A stretch of 64,000 nt of DNA from Streptomyces sp. VRA16 Mangrove soil (GCF_017377775.1 NZ_JAFVLN010000026.1:1-64000); one strand, 5' to 3'. Shown: positions 23,761 to 32,539, counted from the stretch's first letter. A program made the numbers and translations. Notes: a model not told the origin generated them from the letters alone.

Positions 23761-25380
23761 CTAGCAGGTGGCGGGCTTGCGCCACGAGCACTCCAGGTCC
23801 CCGCGGCGCTCGGCCGCGGGGACGGCGCGCGTGGACCTGGGCAGCACGGCCGTGGCCTCCTTCGACGTGGACTTGGCGAGCGTCACGACGATGGCGTCCT
23901 CCAGGGGCTTCACGGAGTCCACGAGGTAGTTGTTCTGGACGATGCTGTAGACGAGTTCGCGCCCGTCGGCGTCCTTCACGTACCCGGACAGGGCCGAGGC
24001 GCCGGTCAACGACCCTGTTTTGCCACGGGCGTTGAGCGCGGCGGGCGTGTTGCACATCCGCGAGCGCAGGGTGCCGCCCACGAACCGGGCCGGGTCGCAC
24101 GCGACCGGCAGCGACTTGTACCAGTCGGCGTACCAGGGCTCGCCGCGCACCTTCAGCAGCAGGTCGGCGATCTGCCGGGCGGCGAAGTTGTCCTTGCGGG
24201 ACAGGCCGGACCCGTCGACCTGGCGGATCTTGCTCGCGTCGACGCCGGCACCCTTCAGATACCCGGCGATGGCGGCGGTGCCGTCGCCCCAACTCCCGGG
24301 CCTTCCTGTCGCCTTGTACCCCATGGCCTTGGTCAGGGACTCGGCGTGCATGTTGTTGGACAGCTTCATGAAGGGGATGAGCAGGTCCTTCAGCGCCATG
24401 GAGTCGTGCGTGGCGAGGGTCTTCGCGCCGGCCGGAGTGGCCCGCCCGAGCTTCGTCGCGCCGCTCACCTTCACCCCGTGCGCGGCGAGCGCGTCCCGGA
24501 AGATCGCGGCCGCATAGCCGGTCGGCTCCCACACGGTGACCCACTCCTTGGTGGTGTCGCCGCCCACCGGCACGGTCCCGCTGACGGTGATGGTGTTGGT
24601 GCCGTGCTGCCGTTCGACGGCGACGGTGTCGTCGCCGCCCGCCGCGACGGTCTTCGCCGCCACGTCGAAGTGCACGTACGTGTTCTTCGGCGTGACGCTG
24701 ACGACGGGCTTGTCCCCTGCCTTCGCGCCCGGGGCGACCTCGACGATCACGGTCCCGGAGTCGTAGTCGGTGTCCGGGGCCACGGTCAGCGCGGAGATCT
24801 GGGCGGCGTAGTACGAGGATTCGTCGTCGCCGCCCCAGGTGTCGCCGATGCGCTGGTGGTCGAAGCGGGTGTCGTCGGCGATCAGCCGCCCGTCGACCCG
24901 CTGCACGCCCGCGGCGGCGAGGTCCGCGGCGAGCTTGTCGTAGTCGGAGGCGAGGGTGGTCGGGTCGCCGGTGCCGCGCAGATACAGGTCCCCGTCGAGT
25001 TCGCCGCCACGCACCCGCCCGTCGGCGAGCACGTCGGTGGTGAACCGGTGGTCGGGGCCGAGGAGTTCCATGGCGGCGGCCGAGGTGGCGAGCTTGGTGT
25101 TGGACGCGGGGCTGAGCCGTCCGGTCGGGTTGTGCTGGTACAGCGTCTCGCCGGTGGTCGCGTCGGCGACGACGACGCTCGCGGCGCCGCCCTCCATCCG
25201 CGGGTCGCCGAGGATCGTGTCGATCGCCTCGGGCAGTCCGCTGGTGCTGGAGTCGGCCCCGGCGGGCGCGCCCCAGGTCAGGGTGGCTGCCGCGACGGCG
25301 ACGACGGCGGGCAGAGCCCACCGTCGCGCCCTTGCACGGAAGTTGACGTGTCGTCTCACAGGTCCGTCAGGTCTGCTCAT
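23761..25380 (-). CDS. dacB: D-alanyl-D-alanine carboxypeptidase/endopeptidase, PBP4 type
   Basis: A 539-residue secreted or membrane-tethered class C penicillin-binding protein that trims peptidoglycan stem peptides. A twin-arginine-free signal sequence (about 18-43, hydrophobic ALPAVVAVAAATLTWGAPAGA) starts it. The three active-site motifs are present: S93-N-T-K96, S-N-N near 341-343 and K-T-G near 453. Between the first two lies the long domain insertion typical of PBP4. Two cysteines near position 420-440 and near the C-terminus may form disulfides. ATG 25380. The gene is transcribed alone toward the MFS gene. Confidence 0.92.
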   Translation of the reverse strand: MSRPDGPVRRHVNFRARARRWALPAVVAVAAATLTWGAPAGADSSTSGLPEAIDTILGDPRMEGGAASVVVADATTGETLYQHNPTGRLSPASNTKLATSAAAMELLGPDHRFTTDVLADGRVRGGELDGDLYLRGTGDPTTLASDYDKLAADLAAAGVQRVDGRLIADDTRFDHQRIGDTWGGDDESSYYAAQISALTVAPDTDYDSGTVIVEVAPGAKAGDKPVVSVTPKNTYVHFDVAAKTVAAGGDDTVAVERQHGTNTITVSGTVPVGGDTTKEWVTVWEPTGYAAAIFRDALAAHGVKVSGATKLGRATPAGAKTLATHDSMALKDLLIPFMKLSNNMHAESLTKAMGYKATGRPGSWGDGTAAIAGYLKGAGVDASKIRQVDGSGLSRKDNFAARQIADLLLKVRGEPWYADWYKSLPVACDPARFVGGTLRSRMCNTPAALNARGKTGSLTGASALSGYVKDADGRELVYSIVQNNYLVDSVKPLEDAIVVTLAKSTSKEATAVLPRSTRAVPAAERRGDLECSWRKPATC

Positions 25381-25409
25381 GCCTCAGGAGCATCCCTGAC
25401 AGCGGGGGC

Positions 25410-25676
25410 TCAGCCAAGACCCCACGAGTGGCCGAGGACGGATGCGGCGCAGAGGTTCACGTCGCGGATGCAGGAGCCCGCGGTCGCGCACCGGATGGGG
25501 CCGGTCCCGGGGCCGACGGGCCGGCCGTGCCCCATGCCGGTGACGCTGTACGTCTCGACGACGGTGGCGCCGGAGGAGTGCGTGCACCCCTGGTGCGGGA
25601 ATCCGGCTACAGCGACGGCCCGGTGGAGCCGGGAGCCGGGGCGAGCGGTACGGCCCGGGGCAGCACATTCGGGCAC
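25410..25676 (-). pseudogene. C-terminal relic of a PHB-depolymerase-like secreted esterase
   Basis: The frame ends with GATVVETYSVTGMGHGRPVGPG followed by CATAG, DVNLCAAS and HSWGLG, here given in pieces. This closely follows the C-terminus of extracellular poly(3-hydroxybutyrate) depolymerase-family esterases, including the catalytic-type His in GMGHG. Nothing upstream supplies the lipase-box serine domain, and the first 25 codons have no family look. A short GRAVPL-like stretch in another frame suggests further decay. It is best read as a truncated remnant, not a working gene. Confidence 0.55.
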
Positions 25677-25832
25677 CGTTCAGTGGCGTTGCCCACTTTC
25701 ACCTAGATCCTTTTTGTTTGCGCCCTTTCAGCCGTTTACCTTTCCTTTAGATCGTTGCTTCATGTACTGCCCGTGAGGCTCCTGCCGAGCATGACGACGT
25801 CGCATCCCCGGTTCCGCCTCGAAAGGCCTCTC

Positions 25833-26687
25833 GTGAGCACTCCCCCTCAGCAGCAGCCGTGGGCCGGCTGGCCCCAGCAGCCCCAGGTCCCCCAGCCCCA
25901 GCCGCCGAAGAAGAAGCGCCGGGGGCTGAAGATCCTCGGTGGCGTGGTCGCGGTGCTCGTCATCGTCGGTATCGCGGCGAGCGCCGGCGGCGGGGACGAC
26001 GACACCACCGCGAAGTCCGCGGCCGAGACCAAGACCAGGACCAAGGGCGTGGCCGACTCCGAGAAGAAGCCGGCCAGTGACACCGCGGCGTTCAGGGCCT
26101 GGGTCAAGAAGGCCGACCTGCCGGCCAAGATGAAGTCGGCCACCGGTCATGTCACCCACGTCAAGGCGTCCGGCGGCACCTTCGGCACCGTCGTGGTGAC
26201 GACGAACCTGAAGGGCGATCTGACCGACAGCGCGTCCACCGGCGCTGCGGAGCTCATCAGCACAGCGGCCACGGACTGGGCGGACGATGAGATCGGCTCC
26301 GACAGCACCGGTCTCATCACCGTCAACAGCAAGGGCGGCCAACTGCTGGCCAGCGCCAACTTCGGCAAGAAGTCGGGCGGTTCCGCGCAGAGCGACACGG
26401 CCCGGTTCAAGGCCTGGGTCAAGCAGGCCGACCTGCCGTCGAACGTGAAGAGCGCGATGACCCACGTGACACACGTGAAGGCGCAGGGCAGCGGCATCGG
26501 CTCCGTCGACATCACCACGGACCTCGACGGCGACCTGATGAACTCCGCGTCCACCGGCACGGCGCAGCTCATCGTCACGGCCGCCGTCGACTGGGCCGAC
26601 GCCACGCTCGACCCGACCTCGGTGGGTCTCGCCTCGGTCAACAGCGAGGACGGCGACCTGCTCGCCAACGGCAACTTCGGCAAGTAG
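25833..26687 (+). CDS. Membrane-anchored protein with internally duplicated domain
   Basis: A 284-residue protein of unknown function. A short Pro/Gln/Trp-rich cytoplasmic start and KKKRR precede one membrane segment (about 34-54, LGGVVAVLVIVGIAASAGGG). The outer part holds two homologous units of about 95 residues (about 90-185 and 188-284). Each runs from DTA-x-F-x-AWVK-x-ADLP through HVTHVKA and SASTGxAxLI to NFGK. I prefer GTG 25833, which has GAAAGG eight bases upstream, over two ATGs further up that lack such a site. The upstream 100 bp is AT-rich and probably carries its promoter. Confidence 0.75.
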   Translation: MSTPPQQQPWAGWPQQPQVPQPQPPKKKRRGLKILGGVVAVLVIVGIAASAGGGDDDTTAKSAAETKTRTKGVADSEKKPASDTAAFRAWVKKADLPAKMKSATGHVTHVKASGGTFGTVVVTTNLKGDLTDSASTGAAELISTAATDWADDEIGSDSTGLITVNSKGGQLLASANFGKKSGGSAQSDTARFKAWVKQADLPSNVKSAMTHVTHVKAQGSGIGSVDITTDLDGDLMNSASTGTAQLIVTAAVDWADATLDPTSVGLASVNSEDGDLLANGNFGK

Positions 26688-26702
26688 CGCCGACGCCACC
26701 CA

Positions 26703-26735
26703 CGAAGCCCCGCGGACCGGTGCCGCGGGGCTTCG
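26703..26735. terminator. Convergent terminator
   Basis: CGAAGCCCCGCGG (26703-26715) pairs with CCGCGGGGCTTCG (26723-26735). It lies between the duplicated-domain gene and the GH18-like gene, which converge here. Confidence 0.8.
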
Positions 26736-26741
26736 CCGCGT

Positions 26742-27824
26742 TCAGCCCTGCCGCAGCGCCGGCATCGGAAGCGGAATCCCGTACGCGGTCGCTCCGGCGC
26801 CGACGCCGCCCTCGCAGGTGTTGGGCGGGACGGTGCCCGAACCGCGGGTCGAGGGCTTCTCGGCGGCCCAGAACATGTAGCCGAGCATCCCGGCGCTGGT
26901 GCCCGCCCCGTTCGGTGCGACGCTCTGGGTGAACGGGCCCGTGGACTTCTGCAGGGAGTTCGCGAAGTCGGTGCACTCGGGCAGCGTCTTGCTCTGGTCG
27001 CTGATGTAGACGGCCCCGGTGAACTTGGCAGGCGCGAGCGGCGGGACCGGCGGGGAGTAGGTGGGCTTGCCGTCCACGTGCTCCTGCCAGTTGGCGGTCG
27101 CGGAACTGGTGGAGGGCTGGCGGGCCGGGACCATGGCGTTGGCGTAGTCGAGGACCGGCGTGTCCGTGCGCAGCCAGTCGGCGGTGGCCTTGCGGTTGAC
27201 GCCGATCAGCCAGCGGTCACCGGCGGCGGTGTCGAGGGTGAGGCGCGCGGCCGGGTCGGCGCCCGAGGCGTCGTAGGGGTGAACGGACCGGTAGGCGTCG
27301 ATGAAGGTCTGCAGCCCGGCGAGGTCGGGGTCGGTGTTCTGCTCGTAGTCGATCTCGATGCCGACCCCGAGCCGCGAGGCGACGGCGGCGGCGTTGAGCC
27401 CGAGTTGCCGGGCGTTCTCGGCGAGCGCCGCGTCCCAGGCGTCGGTGTACGTGATCCCGCCGATGGAGAGCATCACGCGGATCCCGTGGGACGTGAAGTA
27501 CTGGACGATCTCCGGGGTGATGCCCTTGGGTACGCCGCCCGCGGTGGTGACGTCGTCGGTCCCGTGCAGCAGTTTCTGCGGCTCCAGGAAGCTGAGCACG
27601 ACGAGGTTGACGGACGGCCTCCCGTCACCGCGGTCGATCAGCCAGTGGTTCTTGGAGTCGAACTCGCTGACGGTGCGCACGGTCCCCCAGATACAGGCGT
27701 CGTCACCGCAGTGCCAGGCGCCGTAGATCTGTGGCGCGGTGGTGGCGGCCGAGGCGGGTGAGCCGGTGAGCGGGACGAAGAGGGCGGCGAGCAGGGTCAG
27801 TACGCCGAGAAGTCTCAGACGCAT
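26742..27824 (-). CDS. Secreted GH18-like protein (chitinase fold)
   Basis: A 360-residue secreted protein. A signal peptide (MRLRLLGVLTLLAALFVPLTGSPASA, shown here only to mark about 1-26) precedes a TIM-barrel-like domain. LSIGGITYTD matches the GH18 SxGG strand and GVGIEIDYEQNT matches the catalytic strand. The canonical D-x-x-D-x-D-x-E is altered: the general-acid Glu (about residue 156) and the Asp two before it remain, but the next Asp upstream is Glu and the first is absent. It may be a chitinase or endo-N-acetylglucosaminidase relative with altered activity, or a binding protein. ATG 27824 with GGA upstream; the longer frame overlaps tmRNA and is rejected. Confidence 0.75.
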   Translation of the reverse strand: MRLRLLGVLTLLAALFVPLTGSPASAATTAPQIYGAWHCGDDACIWGTVRTVSEFDSKNHWLIDRGDGRPSVNLVVLSFLEPQKLLHGTDDVTTAGGVPKGITPEIVQYFTSHGIRVMLSIGGITYTDAWDAALAENARQLGLNAAAVASRLGVGIEIDYEQNTDPDLAGLQTFIDAYRSVHPYDASGADPAARLTLDTAAGDRWLIGVNRKATADWLRTDTPVLDYANAMVPARQPSTSSATANWQEHVDGKPTYSPPVPPLAPAKFTGAVYISDQSKTLPECTDFANSLQKSTGPFTQSVAPNGAGTSAGMLGYMFWAAEKPSTRGSGTVPPNTCEGGVGAGATAYGIPLPMPALRQG

Positions 27825-27930
27825 CCGGTCCTCCGTAGCTACGGGGAAGGTGGGGGCGGCGCCGGAAGCGTGACAGGTACAGACCAAGCCCACAAGAGGG
27901 CGTGCCCGGGAAGACTCCGGGAAAGACGAA

Positions 27931-27962
27931 AGCCCGGGATCGTCAGTGACGATCACCGGGCT
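27931..27962 (-). terminator. ssrA terminator
   Basis: AGCCCGG-x-GATCGT pairs with ACGATC-CCGGGCT around a CACTG loop, and TTCGTCTTT follows on the minus strand. It starts 18 bp past the mature tmRNA 3' end. Confidence 0.8.
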
Positions 27963-27979
27963 CAGTCCCATGGGATGAG

Positions 27980-28345
27980 TGGAGATGGCGGGAATCGAAC
28001 CCGCGTCCAACGGTGAAGGAACAGGGCTTCTCCGTGTGCAGTCTGGTACGAGTTTCTCAGCCCTCCGGATCACCCAGACAAGTCCGGAACGGGCTCAGTC
28101 ACTGTTTGATTTCCCTCTTCACCCCGTGACCGGGATCAAGGTTTAGTCCCCTAGCTGATGCCAGGATCCGGGTCGGGAACAGCCCCGGGCTGACACTTCG
28201 CAAGTCGCTACTTAGGCAGCGAGGGCGAAGGAATCGCGCTTGGTGTTGGCGATTATTGGTTGCGACATATGGTTAACGAGATCATTGCCGCTTCCTCGAC
28301 ACGCTTCCCCTGCTTCGACAGCCGCTGTCGAAACCGATCATCCCC
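27980..28345 (-). ncRNA. ssrA: Transfer-messenger RNA
   Basis: tmRNA that rescues stalled ribosomes and tags the nascent chain. The 5' end GGGGATG pairs with CATCTCC near the 3' end to form the acceptor stem, and the T-arm GGTTCGATTCC is intact. The tag frame at 28250-28212 reads ANTKRDSFALAA followed by TAA TAG-like stops, the Streptomyces tag with the LAA degron. The 3' CCA is not fully encoded (A then CTC), so it must be added. smpB is the next gene upstream on the same strand. Confidence 0.96.
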
Positions 28346-28461
28346 ATGTTGATTTTTCAAGGTGGGTCTTTCGACCCGTGCTCCCGCTGTGAGGAGCAGT
28401 GCCATCGTACGTGACCAACGCACGACGGTGCCAGCCAATTCCCCGCGCCTCGCGGCGCAGG

Positions 28462-29013
28462 TCAGCGCTCGCGCGCCCGCTGGCGCCGTTTGGCCGACGC
28501 GATCGCCCGGTCCGAGTCCCGCCGGTCCTGCTGCTCGCGCAGCGTCTGCCGCTTGTCGTACTCCTTCTTGCCCTTGGCGAGCGCGATCTCGGCCTTGGCC
28601 CGGCCGTCCTTGAAGTAGATGGCGAGGGGCACGATCGTGTGCCCCGTCTCCCCCGACTTCGACTCCAGCTTGTCGATCTCCTCGCGGTGCAGGAGCAGCT
28701 TGCGCTTGCGGCGCACGGAGTGGTTGGTCCAGGTGCCCTGGCTGTACTCCGGGATGTGGGCGTTGTGCAGCCACGCCTCGTGCCCGTCGATCTGGACGAA
28801 CCCGTCGACCAGGGACGCGCGCCCCTGGCGCAGCGACTTCACCTCGGTGCCGGTCAGCACGATGCCGGCCTCGTAGGTGTCCATGATCAAGTAGTCGTGC
28901 CGCGCCTTCTTGTTCTGCGCGACCATCTTGCGCTTGCCGTCCTTCTTGTCGGACGACGCCCCCTTGCCCTGCTTGGGCTGGGACTCCTTCGGTACGTACA
29001 TTCCCTTGGCCAT
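28462..29013 (-). CDS. smpB: SsrA-binding protein SmpB
   Basis: A 183-residue partner of tmRNA in trans-translation, with its RNA gene immediately downstream. The OB-fold core starts at RKMVAQNKKARHDYLIMDTYEAGIVL. It carries GTEVKSLRQGRASLVDGF and SQGTWTNHSVRRKRKLLLHREEI, and the basic tail (TLREQQDRRDSDRAIASAKRRQRARER, last 27) is the part that enters the decoding centre. It has an N-terminal Lys-rich extension of about 28 residues compared with the minimal family. ATG 29013 (MAKGMYV) was chosen; ATG 29025 is also possible, and neither has a strong ribosome-binding site. Confidence 0.94.
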   Translation of the reverse strand: MAKGMYVPKESQPKQGKGASSDKKDGKRKMVAQNKKARHDYLIMDTYEAGIVLTGTEVKSLRQGRASLVDGFVQIDGHEAWLHNAHIPEYSQGTWTNHSVRRKRKLLLHREEIDKLESKSGETGHTIVPLAIYFKDGRAKAEIALAKGKKEYDKRQTLREQQDRRDSDRAIASAKRRQRARER

Positions 29014-29032
29014 AGTGCTGGCCATTTTCGCA

Positions 29033-30244
29033 CTACGAGGGGGACCCGAGGCCAGTCAATACTGTCTCCGCCCGCCGCAGGGCGTTCTCGTCCGCCTCCA
29101 GGTCCGGGGTGATGCCCCGGTTGTCGACGGTGCGTCCCGAGGGGGTGCGGTAGTGCCCGACCGTCAGCTCCGCGACGGAGCCGTCGGGCAGGGTGCTCGG
29201 CATCTGCACCGAGCCCTTGCCGAAGGTTCTGGTGCCCACGACGACCGCGCGGCCGCGGTCCTGAAGGGCTCCGGTGAGCAGTTCGGCCGCGCTCATCGTC
29301 CCGCTGTCGACGAGCACGACCAACGGTCTCGTGGTGTCGCCGCCGCTCCTGGCGTGCAGGGCACGCTGGCTGCCGCGTACGTCGTACGTGGCGACGAGCC
29401 CGCCGTCGAGGAACGCGGAGGCCGCCGTGACCGCCTCGTCGATCAGGCCGCCCGAATTGCCCCGCAGGTCGAGGACGACGCCCGCGCGCGCGGGTGTCGC
29501 GCGCACCGCCGCGCGGACCTTCTCGCCCGACCCCTTGGTGAACGCGGAGACCGTGATCAGCGTCGCCCCGCTCGCCAGGTGGCTGACGGAGACGGAGTCG
29601 GTGGGCAGGTTGGCCCGGCGCAGGGTCTCGCTCCACGCGCGTGTGCCGCGCTGCAGTCCTACGTGGACGGAGGTGCCGGCGCGCTCGCCCCGCAGGAGCG
29701 TCAGCACCTCGGTCACCGGCCGGCCGGTGACCGGCTCGCCGTCGACGGCCGCGATGCGGTCGCCCGCGCGGATCCCGGCGAGCGCCGCAGGCGACCCGGA
29801 GCGCACCTGGGTGACCTGGACGTGGCCGTCGGCGGTGCGCCGGGCCCGCAGGCCGACGCCGGTGTACTCGCCGTCGAGGGCCTGCTCGAACGCGTGGTAC
29901 TGGCCCCGGGAGTAGACGGCGCCCCAGCGGTCGCCGCTGCGGCTGACGGCCTCCTGGGCGGCCTCGGCGGACTCCTCGGGCGACTTGCCGTCGGCCATCG
30001 CCTCGTAGGCGGCCTCGGCCGGGTCGTCGAGCGCCTTGCCGCCGGCCCTCTTCCCGTCGGCCCGCTCCTGCGCGGCGGTCACCGAACTGTCCTGCGGCTC
30101 AGGGGATTTCCGGTCCTCCCCGGGCAGCGTGCCGGTCGCGGCCCCCGCCGCGAGGACACCCGCGAAGACCAATGTCAGCGCCGCCCCGCGGCCGAAGCGA
30201 CGGGGCCTGGAGGTCCTCGGAGGGAGGTGAACCGGGCCTGACAT
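29033..30244 (-). CDS. S41 C-terminal processing peptidase
   Basis: A 403-residue CtpA/Prc-type serine protease acting outside the membrane. An N-terminal membrane anchor or signal (about 18-40, GRGAALTLVFAGVLAAGAATG) is followed by a helical linker and a PDZ domain (about 118-200, VTQVRSGSPAALAGIRAGDRI). The S41 domain has the catalytic Ser in DSGTMSAAELL (about 317) and Lys in RTFGKGSVQ (about 342). The stop is 19 bp before smpB, so smpB may be co-transcribed. Upstream lies the ftsX terminator, which suggests its own promoter. Confidence 0.92.
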   Translation of the reverse strand: MSGPVHLPPRTSRPRRFGRGAALTLVFAGVLAAGAATGTLPGEDRKSPEPQDSSVTAAQERADGKRAGGKALDDPAEAAYEAMADGKSPEESAEAAQEAVSRSGDRWGAVYSRGQYHAFEQALDGEYTGVGLRARRTADGHVQVTQVRSGSPAALAGIRAGDRIAAVDGEPVTGRPVTEVLTLLRGERAGTSVHVGLQRGTRAWSETLRRANLPTDSVSVSHLASGATLITVSAFTKGSGEKVRAAVRATPARAGVVLDLRGNSGGLIDEAVTAASAFLDGGLVATYDVRGSQRALHARSGGDTTRPLVVLVDSGTMSAAELLTGALQDRGRAVVVGTRTFGKGSVQMPSTLPDGSVAELTVGHYRTPSGRTVDNRGITPDLEADENALRRAETVLTGLGSPS

Positions 30245-30263
30245 GTCGGTGAGTCTAGGACAA

Positions 30264-30306
30264 CGCAGGGCGCCGTACGGCTCGTTGAACCGTACGGCGC
30301 CCTGCG
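30264..30306 (-). terminator. ftsX terminator
   Basis: A perfect 17-bp stem (30264-30280 with 30290-30306) and 9-base loop lie 17 bp after the ftsX stop. It separates ftsEX from the ctp-smpB unit. Confidence 0.85.
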
Positions 30307-30322
30307 GTGCGGGGGACTCTCG

Positions 30323-31240
30323 TCACACCTTGAGGTACTTGCGCAGCGCGACGAACGCGGCCAGCGCGGGCATCAGCACACTCACGGCGAGGATGAGCGG
30401 CAGCTTCGTCAACACGGCGTCCCAGCCGATGAAGTTGATGAGCTGGAGCTTGTCGGAGAGCGCGACCCCGTTGTCGATCACGAAGTACTGGCCGGCCGCC
30501 AGGAAGACGCACGCGATACCGCCGCCGATGAGTCCGGCGACCGCGGCCTCCATGATGAACGGCGCCTGGATGTAGAAGCCGGACGCGCCCACGAGCCGCA
30601 TGATGCCGGTCTCGCGGCGGCGGCTGAAGGCGGAGACACGTACGGTGTTGACGATCAGCAGCAGCGCCACGACGAGCATCACCGCCATGACCGCGCCCGC
30701 CGCGTAGTTGAGGTAGCCGAGCAGCCGGAAGAGGTTGTCGAGCACGCCCTTCTGGTCCTGCACGGACTGCACGCCGGGCCTGCCGTTGAAGGCGGTCGCG
30801 ATGACGTCGTACTTCTCCGGATTCTTGAGCTTGATCCGGTACGACTCCTGGAGCTGGTCCGGCGTGAGGGAGCTGGCCAGCGGGGAGTCGCCGAACTGCT
30901 CCTTGTAGTGCTTGTACGCCTCGTCCTGGGACTCGTACGCCACCTTGTCGACGACGTCCATCTTGTTCAGGTCGTCGAGGATCTGCTTCTTCTGCTCGGC
31001 CGTGACCGGGCCCTTGGCACAGTTCGGGTCCGACTCCGAGTCACCCTTGTTGCACAGGAAGATCGAGACGTTGACCTTGTCGTACCAGTAGCCCTTCATC
31101 TGGTTGACCTGATCGCTCATGAGCAGCGAGCCGCCGAACAGGGCGAGCGAGAGGGCCACCGAGATGATGACGGCGAAGGTCATCGTGAGATTGCGCCGCA
31201 GGCCGACGCCGATCTCCGACAGAACGAATTGGGCACGCAT
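30323..31240 (-). CDS. ftsX: Cell-division ABC permease FtsX
   Basis: A 305-residue membrane partner of FtsE that controls peptidoglycan hydrolases during division. The first membrane helix (about 20-45) is followed by a large outer loop (about 45-170) that contains a cysteine pair (FLCNKG and PNCAKG), as in actinobacterial FtsX. Three more helices lie at about 180-205, 225-255 and 275-300. FARRRETGIMRLVGASGF-like sequence (here SRRRETGIMRLVGASGF) marks the FtsX/MacB permease fold. ATG 31240, 58 bp after ftsE, same strand. Confidence 0.95.
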   Translation of the reverse strand: MRAQFVLSEIGVGLRRNLTMTFAVIISVALSLALFGGSLLMSDQVNQMKGYWYDKVNVSIFLCNKGDSESDPNCAKGPVTAEQKKQILDDLNKMDVVDKVAYESQDEAYKHYKEQFGDSPLASSLTPDQLQESYRIKLKNPEKYDVIATAFNGRPGVQSVQDQKGVLDNLFRLLGYLNYAAGAVMAVMLVVALLLIVNTVRVSAFSRRRETGIMRLVGASGFYIQAPFIMEAAVAGLIGGGIACVFLAAGQYFVIDNGVALSDKLQLINFIGWDAVLTKLPLILAVSVLMPALAAFVALRKYLKV

Positions 31241-31298
31241 AGTGCTTATTGAGCCTTTCGCAGCTTCACGCGGTACTTCTCGTACCTCTCGGTACTTC

Positions 31299-31988
31299 TC
31301 AGTGCTGGTAGCCGTAGACGCCGCGCGCCTGGTCGCGGACGAGGCGGCCCTTCTCCAGCTCGATGACGCGCTTGCGCATCTGGTCCACGATGTTCTGGTC
31401 GTGGGTGGCCATCACCACGGTGGTGCCGGTGCGGTTGATCCGGTCGAGCAGCTTCATGATGCCGACCGACGTCTGCGGGTCGAGGTTGCCCGTGGGCTCG
31501 TCCGCGATCAGCAGCTTGGGCCGGTTGACGAAGGCACGCGCGATGGCGACGCGCTGCTGCTCACCACCGGACAGCTCGCCGGGCATCCGGTCCTCCTTGC
31601 CACCGAGGCCGACGAGGTCGAGCACCTGGGGCACGGACTTGCGGATCTCGCCGCGGGACTTGCCGATGACCTCCTGCGCGAAGGCCACGTTCTCGCCGAC
31701 CGTCTTGTTGGGCAGCAGGCGGAAGTCCTGGAAGACCGTGCCGAGCTGGCGGCGGATCTGCGGGACCTTCCAGTTGGAGACCCGGCCCAGGTCCTTGCCG
31801 AGGACGTGCACCTGGCCGTGGCTGCACCGCTCCTCACGCAGGATGAGTCGCAGGAACGTCGACTTTCCGGAGCCGGACGAGCCGACCAGGAAGACGAACT
31901 CGCCGCGCTCGACCTCCAGGGAGACATCCCTGAGAGCGGGTCGGGTCTGCTTGGGATAGACCTTGGAGACGTTGTCGAATCGGATCAC
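31299..31988 (-). CDS. ftsE: Cell-division ATP-binding protein FtsE
   Basis: A 229-residue ABC ATPase. Walker A GSSGSGKS lies at 36-43, the Q-loop is FQDFRLLPN, the signature is LSGGEQQRVAIARA near 138-151 and Walker B is LLIADEPTGNLDPQ. The His switch lies in MATHDQ. It works with FtsX at the septum. The start is GTG 31988 (MIRFDNVSKVYP). A divergent 300-bp gap separates it from the small zinc-ribbon gene. Confidence 0.96.
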   Translation of the reverse strand: MIRFDNVSKVYPKQTRPALRDVSLEVERGEFVFLVGSSGSGKSTFLRLILREERCSHGQVHVLGKDLGRVSNWKVPQIRRQLGTVFQDFRLLPNKTVGENVAFAQEVIGKSRGEIRKSVPQVLDLVGLGGKEDRMPGELSGGEQQRVAIARAFVNRPKLLIADEPTGNLDPQTSVGIMKLLDRINRTGTTVVMATHDQNIVDQMRKRVIELEKGRLVRDQARGVYGYQH

Positions 31989-32288
31989 TGGTGCGCCTCG
32001 GAGCGTGGGGGGCGTCGGGGACAGGTGTGCGTGACCATACGCGAATGGGCTCGCGGATATCAGGCGCCGCCCCTGGTTGAGCGTTTTGTCCCAGTGCGGG
32101 GCCTGTTGCGATGCCGCTTTTGTCCGTCCCGTGCCTGGTCAGCGACGGTCCTGTGAGGGGAGCGCGCCGAATTTCCGCGAAGCTGGCACAGTGGAGGGGG
32201 GAACGGTTGCGTTTCCCGGAGCGTTGAGCGGAGAGAACCAGTGGGTGCCCGGTGGGCCGGCTCCGCCGCGCGGGAGGAGGACAAGCGC
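31989..32288. other. Divergent gap between ftsE and zinc-ribbon gene
   Basis: About 300 bp that should carry promoters for both directions. I see no convincing -35/-10 pair, repeat or RNA structure, only the ribosome-binding site GGGAGGAGG at its right end. Confidence 0.4.
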
Positions 32289-32480
32289 ATGACCTATGAC
32301 CGCTTGGTGTGCGCGAACTGCGCGGCGCCCGTGAGCGAGGGCCGCTGCCCGGTGTGCCGGGCCAACCGCGAGCGGATCAAGGAGCAGAATCCGCTGTCGC
32401 AGCTGAACCCGATGGCGTTGATCGCGATGGTGGTGGTGCTCGTGGCGGCGGTGGCCCTGCTGGCGCACCAGACCGCGTAG
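32289..32480 (+). CDS. Small zinc-ribbon membrane protein
   Basis: A 63-residue protein. Two Cys pairs, CANC and CPVC (residues 9-12 and 22-25, MTYDRLVCANCAAPVSEGRCPVC in two parts), form a rubredoxin-like zinc ribbon. One C-terminal membrane segment (about 41-60, MALIAMVVVLVAAVALLA) follows a basic loop. A strong ribosome-binding site GGGAGGAGG lies 10 bases before ATG 32289. Function is unknown. It sits alone between ftsE and the sortase-anchored protein, with a shared terminator downstream. Confidence 0.8.
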   Translation: MTYDRLVCANCAAPVSEGRCPVCRANRERIKEQNPLSQLNPMALIAMVVVLVAAVALLAHQTA

Positions 32481-32500
32481 CGCGGACGACGACAGACGCA

Positions 32501-32539
32501 CGTGAAGGGCCCGGAGCCGATGGCTCCGGGCCCTTCACG
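32501..32539. terminator. Bidirectional terminator
   Basis: A perfect 18-bp stem (32501-32518 with 32522-32539) with a GAT loop lies between the convergent zinc-ribbon and LAETG-protein genes. It is among the strongest stems in the window. Confidence 0.88.

Noticed and set aside
27825..28073. 83-codon N-terminal extension of the GH18-like protein
   Set aside because: It would run through the tmRNA terminator and 3' end; the signal peptide begins cleanly at 27824.
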